In this document: positions 14,569 to 22,159 of the stretch, piece by piece
Layout of the letters: each line of letters starts with the position of its first letter
How positions within the stretch are numbered: position 1 is the first letter of the stretch
Assembly (NCBI GenBank): GCA_964516325.1
Contig: CAZFAP010000073.1
Location: forward strand, 1 to 22,159
Direction: 5' to 3'
DNA: 22,159 bases
From: CAZFAP01 sp964516325
Lineage (GTDB): Bacteria > Auribacterota > JABMQX01
The notes under the pieces: model-generated
What the model was told of the DNA's origin: nothing
Databases searched by the model: none
The model's input: only the letters and a program-made list of their open reading frames with translations
Position numbers and translations under genes: made by a program

Positions 14569-17500
14569 CTACGGGCTGAAGTCCCAAGGCATGAGGGCGA
14601 TCCGGTAAAACCGCTGGGTGACTTCGCTCTCGCTCGGAGAACTCCCCGTCGCCGGGGGACCGTCATCAATCCAGACGGCTGTGGTTTTCCCAGCGTGGAT
14701 GTAGCCTGGGACGCCGACCCACTCCAGCATGTCCTCACTCCATTCCACCTGATAGTATCGCCCGACGAGGCTTCGCCACAACACGAACACCCGCCCGTCC
14801 GAGAGCAAGGTTACCTTCAAGACCATGTGGGGCGTGGACGATGCGCTGAGCGGGTCGGTGTTCACAACCTTGACTTCCTCGTAATCCGTGACGAGGTCTC
14901 CGTCGGTGTCCGGGTTATTCGGGTCAGTCCCCGCGGCAATCTCCTCGAGCTGCCTCAGTCCGTCTCCGTCGAGGTCCGGGTCATACGTGATGGTCATGGT
15001 ATCCGTCCCGACGACTTGCCCCTTGAAATCGTACGCGGTCAGCATAACCTCGTTGAGGCCGGGGTTCAGTTGAAGCATGAAGCTCCATATCGTGCAGTTG
15101 GTTTGATTCGGCCATTCCAGCTCAAAGGGAGCGCCGTTCATCTCGAAGGACATCGCGGTTACGGGCGACGTTCCCTGGATGCGCAGCGTCGGCTTGCTGT
15201 GAATCAGAGGCTCGCCCCCGTTCGTCGTTATCTCGAAACGCGCCGTCGGGATTTGCCCGATGACAAAGTTCCTTCGGCTCGTCAGGAAGCTCTTAATATC
15301 GCTTGGCTGCCCGACCCCCTCGTATCGCAGGACTTCGTACACGCCGTCGAGAATCGGGTCCGCCTCCGCCCGGCTGAACGGGCCGTTGACCAGTTCGAGA
15401 AGATAGCCGTAGTATCGGCGCTTATATCGCGGCCAGTTCACGAAGCGGTATATCGTCGGAAAGTCGGGGTGAAAAATCGTGTCTGAGACATGGTTCGACT
15501 CAAACACCAAGTCGCAGTCCCACGGAATCATCATCCACTTCCCGATGGCCGGCGGGCGATAGAGATAGCAGTTTTTTCCGCGCCAGTAGCCGAGCGAATC
15601 CCAGTCCCCGATGATGGTCCTCGTCGCCAGCATTCGCAGCCACTCGTCGCTGTCAATCTTCGCCTCGATCGCCGCCTCAAATTCCGAATCGGGAGTTGTG
15701 CTCGGATCGAATCCTTTGATCATGTCAATCAGACCGCTGAAATCGTCGAGGTGCTCATTCGTCCGTATCTCGAAATTCCAGCGGTACGATTCCTTATCCT
15801 CCCCCTTGTAGATAAGCTGAGCGGTGTCAATGTTGAAACTGCCGCTGTCAGAAAACCAGAAATGGTCGTCCACCTCGTGGAGGTTTCCCCCGTCATCTCC
15901 GTTCCACCAGAACTCCGCAAAATCCTTATCCACCTTCTGCACATCTTCGTAAACCCCGCGGTAGTTCCCGTTAAACGCAAGCTGAACGTACTTCTGGTAC
16001 GGCGCCGGGGCACGCATTTTTCTCACAAGGTAGAATGCGAACCGCTCCCGCTGCCGAGTCCAGTCGTTGGAGTCAAGGTTGATTTCCCGAACGCCGTGAA
16101 ACGGCTCCTCCCGGTCGAAAGCCACCCGGTAGCGGCTCCGGCTCGGCCTTCCCCACGGACTCCCACGATAGCGCATCCCGACGTTGTAATAGATTTCGCT
16201 CTCGTTGAAGATGAACGTCCCGTCGAGAAGCTCGTTACTCAACGGCGGCCGGCTATCGAGCTGCCCCTGATTCGCCGCCGACATCAGCAAGCGATATACG
16301 TTCAGACCCGTCTTCGGACGGTAGCTTTCTACCCGGAAAAGCGCCGTTTGTTTCGGCGCGTCTGACGGAAAGGTCAATGAGGCGCCCAGCGTATCAACAG
16401 CCTCCATGTAAAAGCACATCATCGTGCCATCGGCCTGTCCGGGCATAGACGCTCCATAGACCTCATCCCCGGCTTTTCCGTCGGCGTGCCGCCCATCGTC
16501 GAGCATCTGCGCCCATGTGAACTTCGCCCCGCCGTCAACTTTGTAAAAGAGCCTCACCGAGCCGATCCCATCCGCGTCTTTAACGCGTGCCTGCACCCTG
16601 ACAATCTGCTGGGGCAGGGGCACTATGGGGGCCTGTTTCACCTCGTGGATTAGCGGCCCGATGTTCGGCCTATGAACGCTGTTGATTTTTCCCGGCGTCC
16701 CGATGTCGAGCGGCGTCTCGAGACGATTCGCCCGGACGACCTGATGATTCCACGTTCGGGTCATAAAGAGGTCAATGCCCCGCTGCCACCTCGCCCAGAA
16801 CGAAACCGTGTAGGTCGTGTTCGCCCGCAAGCTGGGCGATGTATCGCACTCCATGCGATTCACGCCAGTATCCCCGCGCCCCGTCGCAATGATTTTCAAA
16901 CACCCCGGCGGGCTGTGAAAATCCTCCGTCGTCCACTCGGATTGAATGTGGTTTCCCTGGATGATCCATCCGGTCGTCCCCGAATCGAACTTCCCGTTCT
17001 TGATGTAGTTCGTGGATTTGTCGCGAAACTCGATGTCGTCTATGTAGCAAATCCCCCGGTGCATCAAAAACATGTGGAACTCCGACTCTCCCGACCCGTG
17101 GAGGCCACTGTACTCGTAGTACTTCCATTCCGCTTTCCCTGTCTCGTCGCTGGCATCCCATGCCGAAGGCATGCTGTTGTCCTGCCGCGGGTCAATCAGC
17201 TCTAAGCTCGATCCTCCGCCTCCCGCCCAAACCGGCCACCTTCCTCCGTCGTAGTAATGGACTTCATCCGCGACGTTCCCCAGCCTATCCCGAAGCTCGA
17301 TGTTCTCTCCCTCGTTTCGAAGCACTCCCACAAAGGGCCCCAGCACATTGTCTATTCCATACTTCTCCTTGAGCGACTGCGGCGATTTCGCGACGACGAG
17401 GTATCCGTCGGGAGGTATCGTCACCTTCGGAAAGACATAGCTGATCCCCTTTGCGAACGACCATCCTCCCAGCCCCACTGCATACGATCCCCGGTTGTAC

Positions 17501-19038
17501 AGCTCCACGTACTCCTCTTCCTCGTTCCCCGACGGCGGATGATACATAATCTCGTTTATGACGATATTCCCCTCGACCGTAATCTCGTTGGGTTCTTCCG
17601 GCGTCGGGCTGAGCATCGCCCACCACCTCTCTCCTCCGTCCGGATACCGCCCGCGGCTCACGTCCTCGCTCTCTGTGCCAAACGCGAATGCATCCAAGAC
17701 TCGCATCCCGTCCGCTGAGGTAAAGTAAATGCACCCGCCGCTCGCTGAAAGTGAAACGCCGGTAAAGTCCGAATAGAAGACGGCGAACCCGCCGGAGCCA
17801 AGGTTTGTCCCCAGCGGTATCTGGTATTTCAAAAGATCGAGGTTGTCGTCGCTGAGGAAGTCACCCCCAATTTCGGCGCCCTTCTCCGACGGATTGTGCA
17901 GTTCCACCCAACTCTCCCCGGCCAGGTCCGTGCGTATCTCATTGATGACGACCGGCGATGCGGGCGGCGCATCAACCAGAGATCGCGACAGCAGCTCCGG
18001 TGCTATCCGAAATTGTTCGCTTTCCAACAACGCGCTGTGCCCCTGAATCGCGAGAAGATTCGTCCCCGGTTGCACGAGGGATAGGTGAGCCGAAATGTCC
18101 ATGTCTTCGGCACGACCCGCGTCATGCCTTTCCGCGGGGGTGCTGTAATAGACCGGCGTGCCCGGCTCCCCAAGCATCCTCCTTGCGACTTCCGTCCCGT
18201 TCAGATACGCCACGAAACCGTCCTCATAGTCTATTCGGAGAATGAGCGACCCTATTCCTGCCGGATTCTCGACGAAGAATTCTTTCCTCATATAGACGGA
18301 AAGACAGCTGCTCTGCATGTCGTCGAGGACCGTCGCACAGTCCGAAAAGCCGTGCCCGATCGGCGTTCCCCCGGGAATCCAGCGCGAACCCGAATCGTCG
18401 AAGCCCGTCTTCATCCAGGCATCGAGCGGCTTGGCAGGTTGCGAAACTCCCTTGAAGTACCTCCATTCCTCGCTGAGACCGATTAGGTAATTCCGCTTGA
18501 TGAACTGATTGGGAGTGTTAGGATGGCCCGGCGTTCCTCCGACGATGCAGCTTATCCCCCAGCTCTCGCTCTCGTCCGTCGGAAGATAGGGGCTTAGAAG
18601 GGAAAGCGAATGCCCTGTCCCGTCCGCGCCCGCCGGCCACGGATACCGGTTGCTGTACGTTACCCGGCTGACCACGGCCCCATACGAATTCGCTAACCCT
18701 ATCCTTTCCCCGGCATTGTTCAGCCGCCCCACGAAAGGCCCGATAAGGTTGCCAATCGCGTAGGTCTCTTGCATCGCCGCGACGTCCTTGCAGACCACGA
18801 GGTATGACCGCGGCGCCATCACCGTCCCCTCGGGAAAAGCAAACTCAATCCCGTCCGAGAAATAGAAGCTCCCGAGGTCAAACGGCACAACGTCCTCGTT
18901 ATACAACTCCACGTATTCCAGCGAGTCGTCATCCCCCGCGGGATGATACATGACCTCATGGACGACCACGCCATCCGCTCGTGGCCCGGTCACCAGGCCA
19001 GTCGTCAAAAACAGAATCGTAACCCAGAGCTTCCTCAT
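14569..19038 (-). CDS. Giant secreted LTD/CotH-kinase-like multidomain protein
   Basis: The 1489 residues start with a Sec signal peptide (1-21). Domains in order: LTD 1 (about 22-150); a DGFVAYLNG beta-sandwich (about 190-350); LTD 2 (357-480); LTD 3 (488-625, clearly similar to LTD 1); a jelly-roll, carbohydrate-binding-like domain (about 676-785); an Ig-like segment (about 790-905); a CotH kinase-like domain (about 910-1265); another Ig-like segment; TSP3 repeats (about 1353-1400); and the C-terminal beta module shared with two neighbours (1404-1489). The CotH part keeps GDWDS (1144-1148), N1156 and PWDCD (1173-1177), the acidic and Asn residues typical of this atypical kinase fold. CotH in Bacillus phosphorylates spore-coat proteins; a role for secreted LTD-CotH proteins is not established. 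ATG 19038 follows GGAG and yields the signal peptide; a GTG at 19128 would hide it. Confidence 0.93.
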   Translation of the reverse strand: MRKLWVTILFLTTGLVTGPRADGVVVHEVMYHPAGDDDSLEYVELYNEDVVPFDLGSFYFSDGIEFAFPEGTVMAPRSYLVVCKDVAAMQETYAIGNLIGPFVGRLNNAGERIGLANSYGAVVSRVTYSNRYPWPAGADGTGHSLSLLSPYLPTDESESWGISCIVGGTPGHPNTPNQFIKRNYLIGLSEEWRYFKGVSQPAKPLDAWMKTGFDDSGSRWIPGGTPIGHGFSDCATVLDDMQSSCLSVYMRKEFFVENPAGIGSLILRIDYEDGFVAYLNGTEVARRMLGEPGTPVYYSTPAERHDAGRAEDMDISAHLSLVQPGTNLLAIQGHSALLESEQFRIAPELLSRSLVDAPPASPVVINEIRTDLAGESWVELHNPSEKGAEIGGDFLSDDNLDLLKYQIPLGTNLGSGGFAVFYSDFTGVSLSASGGCIYFTSADGMRVLDAFAFGTESEDVSRGRYPDGGERWWAMLSPTPEEPNEITVEGNIVINEIMYHPPSGNEEEEYVELYNRGSYAVGLGGWSFAKGISYVFPKVTIPPDGYLVVAKSPQSLKEKYGIDNVLGPFVGVLRNEGENIELRDRLGNVADEVHYYDGGRWPVWAGGGGSSLELIDPRQDNSMPSAWDASDETGKAEWKYYEYSGLHGSGESEFHMFLMHRGICYIDDIEFRDKSTNYIKNGKFDSGTTGWIIQGNHIQSEWTTEDFHSPPGCLKIIATGRGDTGVNRMECDTSPSLRANTTYTVSFWARWQRGIDLFMTRTWNHQVVRANRLETPLDIGTPGKINSVHRPNIGPLIHEVKQAPIVPLPQQIVRVQARVKDADGIGSVRLFYKVDGGAKFTWAQMLDDGRHADGKAGDEVYGASMPGQADGTMMCFYMEAVDTLGASLTFPSDAPKQTALFRVESYRPKTGLNVYRLLMSAANQGQLDSRPPLSNELLDGTFIFNESEIYYNVGMRYRGSPWGRPSRSRYRVAFDREEPFHGVREINLDSNDWTRQRERFAFYLVRKMRAPAPYQKYVQLAFNGNYRGVYEDVQKVDKDFAEFWWNGDDGGNLHEVDDHFWFSDSGSFNIDTAQLIYKGEDKESYRWNFEIRTNEHLDDFSGLIDMIKGFDPSTTPDSEFEAAIEAKIDSDEWLRMLATRTIIGDWDSLGYWRGKNCYLYRPPAIGKWMMIPWDCDLVFESNHVSDTIFHPDFPTIYRFVNWPRYKRRYYGYLLELVNGPFSRAEADPILDGVYEVLRYEGVGQPSDIKSFLTSRRNFVIGQIPTARFEITTNGGEPLIHSKPTLRIQGTSPVTAMSFEMNGAPFELEWPNQTNCTIWSFMLQLNPGLNEVMLTAYDFKGQVVGTDTMTITYDPDLDGDGLRQLEEIAAGTDPNNPDTDGDLVTDYEEVKVVNTDPLSASSTPHMVLKVTLLSDGRVFVLWRSLVGRYYQVEWSEDMLEWVGVPGYIHAGKTTAVWIDDGPPATGSSPSESEVTQRFYRIALMPWDFSP

Positions 19039-19216
19039 CACGCCACTCCACCAATAGAGTCGGGAGAGCGAACACGGTCCGCTCACCTGAATCGTTTCGG
19101 AGCTTCTCCTCCCGCAAAAGCATATCACAATTTCCCCTGCTTTCTCCTGCCAAAACTTCGCGCGTCCGAATCCAACGTGCTCTCGCTCGTGGTAGCGCCT
19201 CAGTTTCTGGGGGACT

Positions 19217-19357
19217 CACCGCAGAGAGCGCAGAGGGTAGATGGTTCTCGAATCCCGCCGTCGGCGGGGCAGGAGTCATGAAACGCCATGGGCAAGATGC
19301 CCATGCCACCCTCCTCCCACAGGCGGTGCTTTCTGCGGTCTCGGCGTCCTCTGCGGT
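19217..19357. repeat. Cluster of palindromic intergenic repeat units
   Basis: Four elements occur in 141 bp. An ACCGCAGAG-type unit at 19217-19237 is followed by CCCGCCG-T-CGGCGGG (19254-19268, 7-bp perfect arms) and CATGGGC-AAGAT-GCCCATG (19287-19305, 7-bp perfect arms). Then an ACCGCAGAG-type unit in the opposite orientation lies at 19333-19357. The outer units point inward, so the whole is itself a loose inverted repeat. Similar CGCAGAG and CATGGGCAAGATGCCCATG sequences recur in many environmental bacterial genomes. Confidence 0.6.
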
Positions 19358-19442
19358 TCCATCGCCATGCGAGGGCGCCCGGGATGCGCCATGAGCTTCG
19401 CCACCCATAATTGCGGGCTTGTCCAGCACCCCTGTTTTTTTC

Positions 19443-19472
19443 TTGTATGCGGGGCGGTGGTTTTGGTATATG
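19443..19472 (+). promoter_or_regulatory. Possible promoter of fhs
   Basis: TTGTAT (19443-19448) and TATATG (19467-19472) are separated by 18 nt in front of fhs. Both hexamers are moderate matches. The -10 sits in the loop of the 19447-19485 dyad. Confidence 0.35.
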
Positions 19473-19485
19473 AAAAGCCCCGCAT
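19447..19485. promoter_or_regulatory. Perfect 9-bp dyad in the fhs leader
   Basis: ATGCGGGGC (19447-19455) pairs perfectly with GCCCCGCAT (19477-19485) across a 21-nt loop. The right arm can instead pair with GGGGC at 19490-19494. No T run follows on the plus strand, so it is not a simple terminator; it may be an operator around the promoter or an mRNA structure. Confidence 0.4.
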
Positions 19486-19533
19486 CTCAGGGGCTACGTA
19501 TTTCAGTCTTCGCCCACGGGGGAGCATTGTGAT

Positions 19534-21231
19534 ATGAAGTCGGATCTGGAGATTGCTCAAAGCGTAAAGCTCAGACCCATAACGGAAATCGCCGCATCCA
19601 TCGGCCTGAAAGAGGACGAACTGGAGTACTACGGCCGGCACATCGCCAAAGTTGACCTCCGCGTCCTCGACCACCTCAAGAAGCGGCGAAACGGGAAGTA
19701 CATTGACGTTACCGCCATCACCCCGACCCCGCTCGGCGAAGGGAAAACCGTTACCACGATCGGCCTTTCCCTCGCCCTGAATCGCCTCGGTAAAAAAGCT
19801 GTCGCGACCCTTCGCCAGCCCTCGCTCGGTCCGGTCTTTGGGATCAAGGGCGGCGCCGCGGGGGGCGGCTGCTCTCAGGTCGTTCCGATGGAGAGCATCA
19901 ACCTCCATCTGACCGGCGACTTCCACGCCGTCGGCATCGCCAACAATCTTCTTGCCGCTTACATTGACAATCACATCCAGAAGGGAAACGCTCTCGATAT
20001 AGACCCCTTCACCATCACCTGGAAGCGGGTCCTCGACGTAAACGACAGAGACCTCCGCTGCATCGTAACGGGCCTCGGCAATAATCGCGGCAACGGCATC
20101 CCGCGAGAGACCGGCTTTGACATCACGGCGGCATCCGAGGTCATGGCTATCCTTTCTCTCACCACCGACATTCATGACCTGAGAAAGAAGCTTGGGAAAA
20201 TAGTCGTGGCCATGAACTCCAAAGGCGGCGTCGTAACCGCAGAAGACCTCACGTGCGCCGGCGCCATGACCGTCCTTTTGAAAGACGCCATAAAGCCGAA
20301 CCTCCTCCAGACGACGGAAGGGACGGCCGCCTTCGTCCACACCGGCCCCTTCGCCAATATCGGCCCGGGGAATGGCTCCGTCCTCTCGGACATGATCGGT
20401 TTGAAGCTCGCAGACTATGTTGTTACCGAAAGCGGCTTTGGCGCGGACATGGGCTGGGAAAAGTTCGCGGACATCAAGTGCCGCTACAGCGGCTTGGCGC
20501 CCGACGCGGTTGTCCTGGTGACAACCATCCGCGCCCTCAAGGCTCACAGCGGCAGATACACCGTCGTGGCGGGCAAACCTCTCGACAAGGGGCTTCTGGA
20601 AGAGGACCTTCCCGCCATCAAGGACGGCTCTGCTAATATGCTCAAGCAAATCGAAAACATCCGAATCTTCGGTGTTCCCGTCGTGGTCGCCATTAACCGT
20701 TTTTCTTCCGACACCGATCGAGAAATCGAGCTCGCCGCGAAAATGGCCGTGGGCGCCGGCACCGACGATGCCGTCGTCAGCGAAGTCTGGAAGAAGGGCG
20801 GCGAAGGGGGGATCGCGCTGGCGGAAGCGGTCATCAAAGCCGCCCGAAAGCCGAGCAATTTCAAGTTCCTCTACCCGCTCGACATGCCCATCAAGGAGAA
20901 GGTCGAACGCATTGCGACGCACATCTACGGCGCCGGCGAAATCGTCTATGAGCCACTCGCCGAGAAACAAATAGACCTCTTCACGAAAGCGGGGTTCGGC
21001 AAGCTCCCCGTCTGCATGGCGAAAACGCACCTGTCATTGTCCCACGATAAGAACCTCAAGGGCAGACCGCAGGGATTCAAGATGCCCGTCCGGGAGGTCC
21101 GAGCTTCCGTCGGGGCCGGGTTCCTTTACGCCCTCTGCGGAGACATCATGACCATGCCGGGGCTTCCGTCAGTCCCCGCGGGCAACTTCATTGACATAGA
21201 CAAGCACAGCAAGGTCGTCGGGCTTTTCTGA
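19534..21231 (+). CDS. fhs: Formate-tetrahydrofolate ligase
   Basis: The 565-residue enzyme activates formate with ATP to make 10-formyl-tetrahydrofolate, feeding purine and formyl-Met synthesis, or the methyl branch of the Wood-Ljungdahl pathway in acetogens. It is the family length (about 555-560). The P-loop-like TPLGEGKT lies at 65-72, followed by the RQPSLGPVFGIKGGAAGGG block (about 93-111), the LTGDFHA segment, and the conserved GxGxxR-like NNRGNGIPRE region. The start ATG 19534 follows GGGGGAG; this start gives the usual N terminus. The following gene begins 60 bp downstream, so they may be co-transcribed. No other folate or acetyl-CoA pathway gene is present, so the window does not show which pathway it serves. 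Confidence 0.98.
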   Translation: MKSDLEIAQSVKLRPITEIAASIGLKEDELEYYGRHIAKVDLRVLDHLKKRRNGKYIDVTAITPTPLGEGKTVTTIGLSLALNRLGKKAVATLRQPSLGPVFGIKGGAAGGGCSQVVPMESINLHLTGDFHAVGIANNLLAAYIDNHIQKGNALDIDPFTITWKRVLDVNDRDLRCIVTGLGNNRGNGIPRETGFDITAASEVMAILSLTTDIHDLRKKLGKIVVAMNSKGGVVTAEDLTCAGAMTVLLKDAIKPNLLQTTEGTAAFVHTGPFANIGPGNGSVLSDMIGLKLADYVVTESGFGADMGWEKFADIKCRYSGLAPDAVVLVTTIRALKAHSGRYTVVAGKPLDKGLLEEDLPAIKDGSANMLKQIENIRIFGVPVVVAINRFSSDTDREIELAAKMAVGAGTDDAVVSEVWKKGGEGGIALAEAVIKAARKPSNFKFLYPLDMPIKEKVERIATHIYGAGEIVYEPLAEKQIDLFTKAGFGKLPVCMAKTHLSLSHDKNLKGRPQGFKMPVREVRASVGAGFLYALCGDIMTMPGLPSVPAGNFIDIDKHSKVVGLF

Positions 21232-21291
21232 CAGGACTGGGCCTGCCCGAGGCCTCTTCGTGGCGGCTCGGACCATCGTGGAGGGAATCGC

Positions 21292-22159
21292 GTGGCGGAG
21301 AAAAAATACATAGCGGACTTCAAAGAAGGTGACGCCGTCTCAAAGACCTTCTACGTCAATTCGCGAAATCGTCTTTTGACGAAGTCGGGCAAGCCTTACC
21401 TCTCTCTCAACCTTCAGGACAAAACCGGAACCATCAACGCCAAAATCTGGGACGACGCCGACGCCGTTTACGCGGGGCTGGTCTCGGCAGAATTTGTCCA
21501 TGTCCGCGGGAGGGTTGAAAAGTACATGGAGGAGCTTCAGCTCAGGGTTGACCAGCTCAAGGTGCTGCGCACCGAGGACGTTGACCTGAGCGATTTTCTT
21601 CCCACGAGCGCCCGAAATCCCGACGAGATGCTCGACGAGCTCCGCCGGATCTCCGGGACCCTCCAGGACCCTTTTCTCAGGTCGCTCCTCGATCTCATCT
21701 TCGCCGACCGAGAACTCGTCGAGCGATTCAAACTCTCTCCCGCCGCCAAGCGGCTTCACCATCGCTTCGTCGGCGGCCTCCTCGAGCACACATTGTCCGT
21801 CGCCAAAATCTGCGACTGGCTCTGCGGGCACTACCAGAACGTCAAGCGAGACCTCCTCATCGCCGGCGCGATTCTCCACGACATCGGGAAGGTATATGAG
21901 CTGACTTCTTCGCCTTCCTTCGACTACACGACAGAGGGCCGGCTGGTAGGACATCTCATCTTGGGGTGGAGTCTCGTCGAGGAAAAGATTCGGCAGATTG
22001 AGGGATTCCCACCGGAGTTGAGGATGCATCTGGAACATCTCATCCTGAGCCATCATGGGCAGTACGAGTTTCGGGCGCCCGTCGTGCCGAAGACCGTCGA
22101 GGCGATGCTCCTCTACCAGGTGGACGACCTCGACGCGAAAGTCCAGTTGACACAGGATT
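21292..22159 (+). CDS. YhaM-type 3'-5' exoribonuclease (OB fold plus HD domain), cut by window end
   Basis: The frame is open from GTG 21292 to the window edge (289 complete codons) and lacks its stop, so the C terminus is missing. GGAGGG just upstream supports the GTG. An OB-fold nucleic-acid domain spans about 8-92 (with LNLQDKTGTINAKIWDD near 40-54), as in YhaM/CBF1 proteins. A helical linker and an HD phosphohydrolase domain follow, with HHRF (156-159), GGLLEHTLSV (161-170), LHDIGK (195-200, metal-binding His196-Asp197), HLILG (221-225), SHHGQYE (253-259) and DDLDAK (278-283). YhaM trims RNA 3' ends and single-stranded DNA in the cytoplasm. The last 20-odd residues of a ~310-residue protein are probably outside the window. 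Other HD nucleases with an OB domain are the only alternative. Confidence 0.92.
   Translation, partial: MAEKKYIADFKEGDAVSKTFYVNSRNRLLTKSGKPYLSLNLQDKTGTINAKIWDDADAVYAGLVSAEFVHVRGRVEKYMEELQLRVDQLKVLRTEDVDLSDFLPTSARNPDEMLDELRRISGTLQDPFLRSLLDLIFADRELVERFKLSPAAKRLHHRFVGGLLEHTLSVAKICDWLCGHYQNVKRDLLIAGAILHDIGKVYELTSSPSFDYTTEGRLVGHLILGWSLVEEKIRQIEGFPPELRMHLEHLILSHHGQYEFRAPVVPKTVEAMLLYQVDDLDAKVQLTQD

Larger units (their letters stand above)
19039..19533. other. Divergent intergenic region with repeats and fhs leader
   Basis: This 495-bp gap separates the divergent CotH and fhs genes. From left to right it holds the CotH leader (19039-19200), a cluster of inverted repeats (19217-19357), a stretch without recognised features (19358-19442), and the fhs leader with promoter-like and hairpin sequences (19443-19533). 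I found no coding sequence with support, and no T-tailed terminator. Confidence 0.6.

Noticed and set aside
14554..16365. Two long plus-strand open frames (310 and 291 codons) opposite the CotH gene
   Set aside because: Both are shadows of the LTD/CotH gene, with Arg/Pro/Val-rich products and no family signal.
19121..19536. Identical 11-mer ATTGTGATATG upstream of fhs (19526-19536) and on the minus strand at 19121-19131
   Set aside because: It resembles a CRP half-site but has no matching second half, and an 11-base match in a region this size is not rare enough to claim a shared operator.
19276..21030. 584-codon minus-strand open frame opposite fhs
   Set aside because: fhs is unmistakable on the plus strand; the antisense product shows no family resemblance and no ribosome site.
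1..22159. CRISPR array, IS element, tRNA or rRNA
   Set aside because: I saw no regularly spaced repeats, transposase, terminal inverted repeats with target duplication, or cloverleaf-like sequence.

Overview
The window comes from a GC-rich, diderm (Gram-negative type) bacterium. The evidence is a lipid A block (lpxB, an MsbA-type flippase, a DUF374 lysophospholipid acyltransferase) together with a Tat export pair and several very large secreted multidomain proteins. Lamin-tail (LTD), CotH, pre-peptidase C-terminal (PPC), thrombospondin type 3 (TSP3) and choice-of-anchor Q modules, plus common environmental-genome repeats, point to an uncultivated lineage of the PVC, Omnitrophota, Hydrogenedentota or Sumerlaeota kind. 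That placement is inference only; no marker gene in the window fixes the phylum.

Layout. (1) 1-5700, plus strand, envelope lipid block: an orphan secreted protein, a Gfo/Idh/MocA oxidoreductase (candidate GnnA), lpxB, an msbA-like ABC exporter and a DUF374 acyltransferase. The first four are tightly packed, with overlapping start and stop codons at three junctions. The acyltransferase follows after a 232-bp gap that holds a plausible promoter. (2) 5846-10966, plus strand, secreted-protein block: a small stand-alone beta-sandwich protein, a beta-helix protein with a choice-of-anchor Q end and TSP3 repeats, and an FTP-containing zinc metallopeptidase with three PPC domains and TSP3 repeats. (3) 11261-12884, plus strand: tatA-tatC, with an unusual TatC carrying an enlarged first periplasmic loop and a long charged tail. 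(4) 12944-19038, minus strand: a 1489-residue LTD/CotH protein followed 35 bp downstream by an N-acyl-D-amino-acid deacylase. (5) 19039-19533: a 495-bp intergenic region with palindromic repeat units and a hairpin/promoter-like leader. (6) 19534 to the end, plus strand: fhs (formate-tetrahydrofolate ligase), then an OB-HD protein of the YhaM type cut by the window edge.

How the genes fit together. Block 1 would build and flip the lipid A core. If the Gfo/Idh enzyme is GnnA, the lipid A would carry amide instead of ester acyl chains at the 3-position. Blocks 2 and 4 share domains: three proteins end in TSP3 repeats followed by the same type of C-terminal module, and the small protein at 5846 matches an internal domain of the CotH protein. 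They therefore look like one extracellular protein family set, apparently Sec-exported. None shows a twin-arginine signal although tatAC lies next to them.

The observations most worth a second look are the TatC periplasmic duplication, the GnnA candidate inside the lipid A operon, the shared TSP3/C-terminal module, the fragment-like domain gene, and the palindromic repeats with the hairpin leader before fhs. I found no CRISPR array, insertion sequence, tRNA or rRNA.
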